A program made the position numbers and the translations under genes. From contig JAJHTX010000010.1 in the NCBI GenBank assembly GCA_032164295.1, positions 248,001-312,000 of the forward strand: 64,000 nucleotides of DNA. Direction: 5' to 3'. The notes beneath the pieces were generated by a model that was not told where the DNA came from, did no database searches, and was given only the letters and a program-made list of their open reading frames with translations. This document shows, piece by piece, positions 62,151 to 64,000 of the stretch (within the stretch, counting starts at the first letter, position 1; every line of letters begins with the position of its first letter). Origin of the DNA: Inonotus obliquus. Its lineage: Eukaryota > Basidiomycota > Agaricomycetes > Hymenochaetales > Hymenochaetaceae.

Positions 62151-62322
62151 TGTTTTGCCCCCTGTGTGCATATTAAGTAATTTAATTCACAAAATATCGG
62201 ACATCAATATTCCATAAATACTGCATTGTTTTAAGCCATTCAAATTTATAAAAAAGCGGCAATAAATGCAATTATATACGCAAAGAATACAAAATATATA
62301 CAGTAATAATTAGGTAGTAAAT

Positions 62323-62526
62323 TATTGAGGATATCCTTCATTGTAATTATCAAGGAGATCCTTGGATTAGATAGGAAATAATTGAGGATATCCTCGAATT
62401 AGATAGGAAATAATTGAGGATATCCTCGAATTAGATAGGAAATAATTGAGGATATCCCCAGATTAGATAGGAAATTATCAAGGATATCCTTAAATTAGAT
62501 AGGTCATTATCAAGGATATCCTTAGA
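62323..62526. repeat. 32-base tandem repeat, about six units
   Basis: The unit starts GGATATCCTCGAATTAGATA and continues GGAAATAATTGA. The two central units are identical; outer ones diverge (TTATCAAGGATATCC variants). Each unit carries the palindrome GGATATCC. Confidence 0.85.
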
Positions 62527-62905
62527 AAAGGACCTCTGACACCAGTCGATGACAAGACTGAATTAAACCAGGAAATCCTACCTACTATTACATCCTAGGA
62601 TGGAGGATTAATCCCAGGAATACATATCTATTAAATATAAACTATATATAGGAAAAGTTCACTCTAATAGAGTTCAGCTAAGGGGGTGCCTGAGGTGATG
62701 TGACAGTGGATACAAAGATCGTCAATGGTAACACTATAGACCCGACCCGTCGACTACTACCCAGGCCTACAACTTGTGAGTCCGTGTTACTCAATGCTTA
62801 GTCTCCAGACTCGGACTTGGAGCTCAGGGCCTAGGTGAGGGTCATGCCCATGGGGAGTCTTCTGTTAGAAAGGTAGTATTATCCATCATTAATAAGCCAA
62901 TAACT

Positions 62906-63676
62906 ATGAGCGTCCTACGTTGGATACAAGAGCGGTTAGCGGCAGTAATACAAGTACTAGAACAGCCCATCGTTCCCCCGACACCGCGAAGCAATATACT
63001 ACGATGTTGCAACACGTGCCGCCCAGCTAAAGAACTAGCTGGAGGACTAATGCGAGAATTAATCAGAGAAATCACGTACGGAGACATAATGAACGGACAA
63101 GCCGATATAATGATACGACGTCGATTTGTAGAACTAACCTACGACCCTAACCAACAAATGCAAAAGGCTTATGAAAGGGAGATACAAGTATTATCCTACG
63201 ACGCCGGACACTTTGTAATGATGATCGGAATACGAAACGTAGCACAGGAAGGAAGACACGAACGATGCGACGCAGCTATAGTAGATGTTGACATTGCCTA
63301 CAAGCGAGACCAAGCCGGAACGAACGAGAGAACTGCATATGCTTGGGGGCATTGGATAATGAATTACATAAGTCGAGGATTACCATACGGATATACCATA
63401 ATGGAAATAAAGGTAGAACAGTACGGCGGAGTAATACACCTACAAGGAGTACAAGGGATAACCCTACAACGCGCCAGGACAACGCCAGGATATACACGAG
63501 TGCAAACTATTCGAAACTGGCTGACTATACCACGACCGATCCTACCGATACCAACGAGACCCGAAATACAAGGACAGATGACTCAGCAATTACCTAGAAT
63601 AGCTGAATTAGATCAAGTGCCGTTACCTATACAAGGATCAAACCTATCTACAAGATGGTACCGCCCACTGCACTAA
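62906..63676 (+). CDS. CxxC protein of unknown function upstream of an LTR-like region (B)
   Basis: An intronless frame of 256 residues starting MSVLRWIQERLAAVIQVLEQ. Cysteines 34, 35 and 38 (RCCNTC) are followed by RPAKELAGGLMRELIREI, matching the C-x2-C-x2-A-x-E-x-A pattern of the frame at 57814. A mixed region follows (AGHFVMMIGIRN, CDAAIVDVDIAYKRD) and then YTIMEIKVEQYGGVIHLQ. The tail is Pro-rich and basic. The third codon position is strongly A-rich, unlike host genes such as NOP12 or the ceramidase. The family is unknown. As with frame A, a TATA-containing LTR-like segment follows, which points to a retroelement frame. Confidence 0.5.
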   Translation: MSVLRWIQERLAAVIQVLEQPIVPPTPRSNILRCCNTCRPAKELAGGLMRELIREITYGDIMNGQADIMIRRRFVELTYDPNQQMQKAYEREIQVLSYDAGHFVMMIGIRNVAQEGRHERCDAAIVDVDIAYKRDQAGTNERTAYAWGHWIMNYISRGLPYGYTIMEIKVEQYGGVIHLQGVQGITLQRARTTPGYTRVQTIRNWLTIPRPILPIPTRPEIQGQMTQQLPRIAELDQVPLPIQGSNLSTRWYRPLH

Positions 63677-64000
63677 ACTAATCAAAGAGAGGCTAGTAAC
63701 ACAGAGGTAGTGAAATGAGGAAGGAAGTAAAGAGAAAGCACGGACCAGGTATCATAAAGGAAGAAACAGATAAATACCATAAACAGTAAGTAACAAGGTA
63801 GTAACGTCACACATGTAAATTAGTATATAAGGAGGCCATCGTAGAGCCGACCTAGTAGTTTAATCCAAGTCAAGGGACCCTACCATAAGTCCCTAAGTTA
63901 AATCGTAACATCAATTACTTGCGAGCCAGTAAATTACCAGTAGTGACACGGCTGAACTAAACCGATTGTGTGAAATCGAAGTAAAGCTAAAAATACGGAT
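63677..64000 (+). promoter_or_regulatory. LTR-like region with TATA box after frame B, cut by the window edge
   Basis: TATATAA at 63824-63830 lies 148 bases after the stop of frame B. It is followed by GAGGCCATCG and CCAAGTCAAGGGACC. The position resembles the TATA-containing segment after frame A, but the sequences are not clearly alike. The element end is outside the window. Confidence 0.35.

Noticed and set aside
58899..64000. A complete LTR retrotransposon bounded by the two LTR-like regions after frames A and B
   Set aside because: The two regions are not detectably similar to each other, and no integrase, RT or protease frame lies between them.
1..64000. CRISPR arrays, bacterial operons or ribosome binding sites
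   Set aside because: Intron-rich fungal genes throughout; the tandem repeat at 62.3 kb has no spacers.

Overview
The window comes from a filamentous basidiomycete, most likely a member of the Agaricomycetes. Genes carry many short introns (about 45-70 bases, GT or occasionally GC donors). Housekeeping genes are of fungal type (CTK3, UTP20, NOP12, GCN1). There are a cerato-platanin, an agaricomycete-type paralogous family of unknown function, and an expanded F-box-like family. The species cannot be named from the sequence.

Layout: 1-235 is a dispersed repeat that recurs near 61.3 kb. 443-865 (-) is a cerato-platanin. 1.1-2.1 kb is a decayed tandem copy of the CTK3 gene, followed by remnants of an unrelated gene (2.2-2.8 kb). 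3555-5066 (+) is intact CTK3. 6.1-10.7 kb holds two tail-to-tail paralogs of an unknown family, one with a C-terminal frameshift. 11.3-19.6 kb (-) is UTP20, divergent from NOP12 (19.8-21.7 kb, +) across a 182-base gap. 21.9-24.8 kb (-) is a dynamin/Mx-like GTPase. 25.3-34.6 kb (-) is GCN1.

From 34.7 kb the window turns from housekeeping genes to repeats and duplications. It holds a pogo-like MITE, an acidic reading frame broken by one stop, and an F-box-like cluster (37.2-40.5 kb). A 5'-truncated LINE lies just downstream of the second F-box-like gene, is flanked by a 13-base target duplication, and is itself split by a 3-kb TACCGA-rich insertion. Two RCR-like single-pass membrane protein genes (46.3-47.1 and 50.2-51.0 kb) sit in a segmental duplication that also carries F-box fragments. 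The middle of the duplicate is replaced in part by a hAT-like element (48.3-49.6 kb). A complete 18-exon neutral ceramidase gene follows at 52.6-56.7 kb.

The last 7 kb is repeat-rich: two roughly 260-residue proteins of unknown function, each followed by an LTR-like promoter region; a 217-base near-perfect inverted repeat; an AT-rich palindromic array into which a Tc1/mariner-type MITE has inserted; and a 32-base tandem repeat.

Functionally, UTP20 and NOP12 both serve pre-rRNA processing and share a bidirectional promoter region. GCN1 and CTK3 act in translation stress signalling and Pol II CTD phosphorylation. The duplicated block is [F-box-like (-) / F-box-like (+) / RCR-like (-)]. I see no defence system, CRISPR array or secondary-metabolite cluster. 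The most novel material is the paired CxxC proteins with LTR-like downstream regions and the dated layering of transposons.
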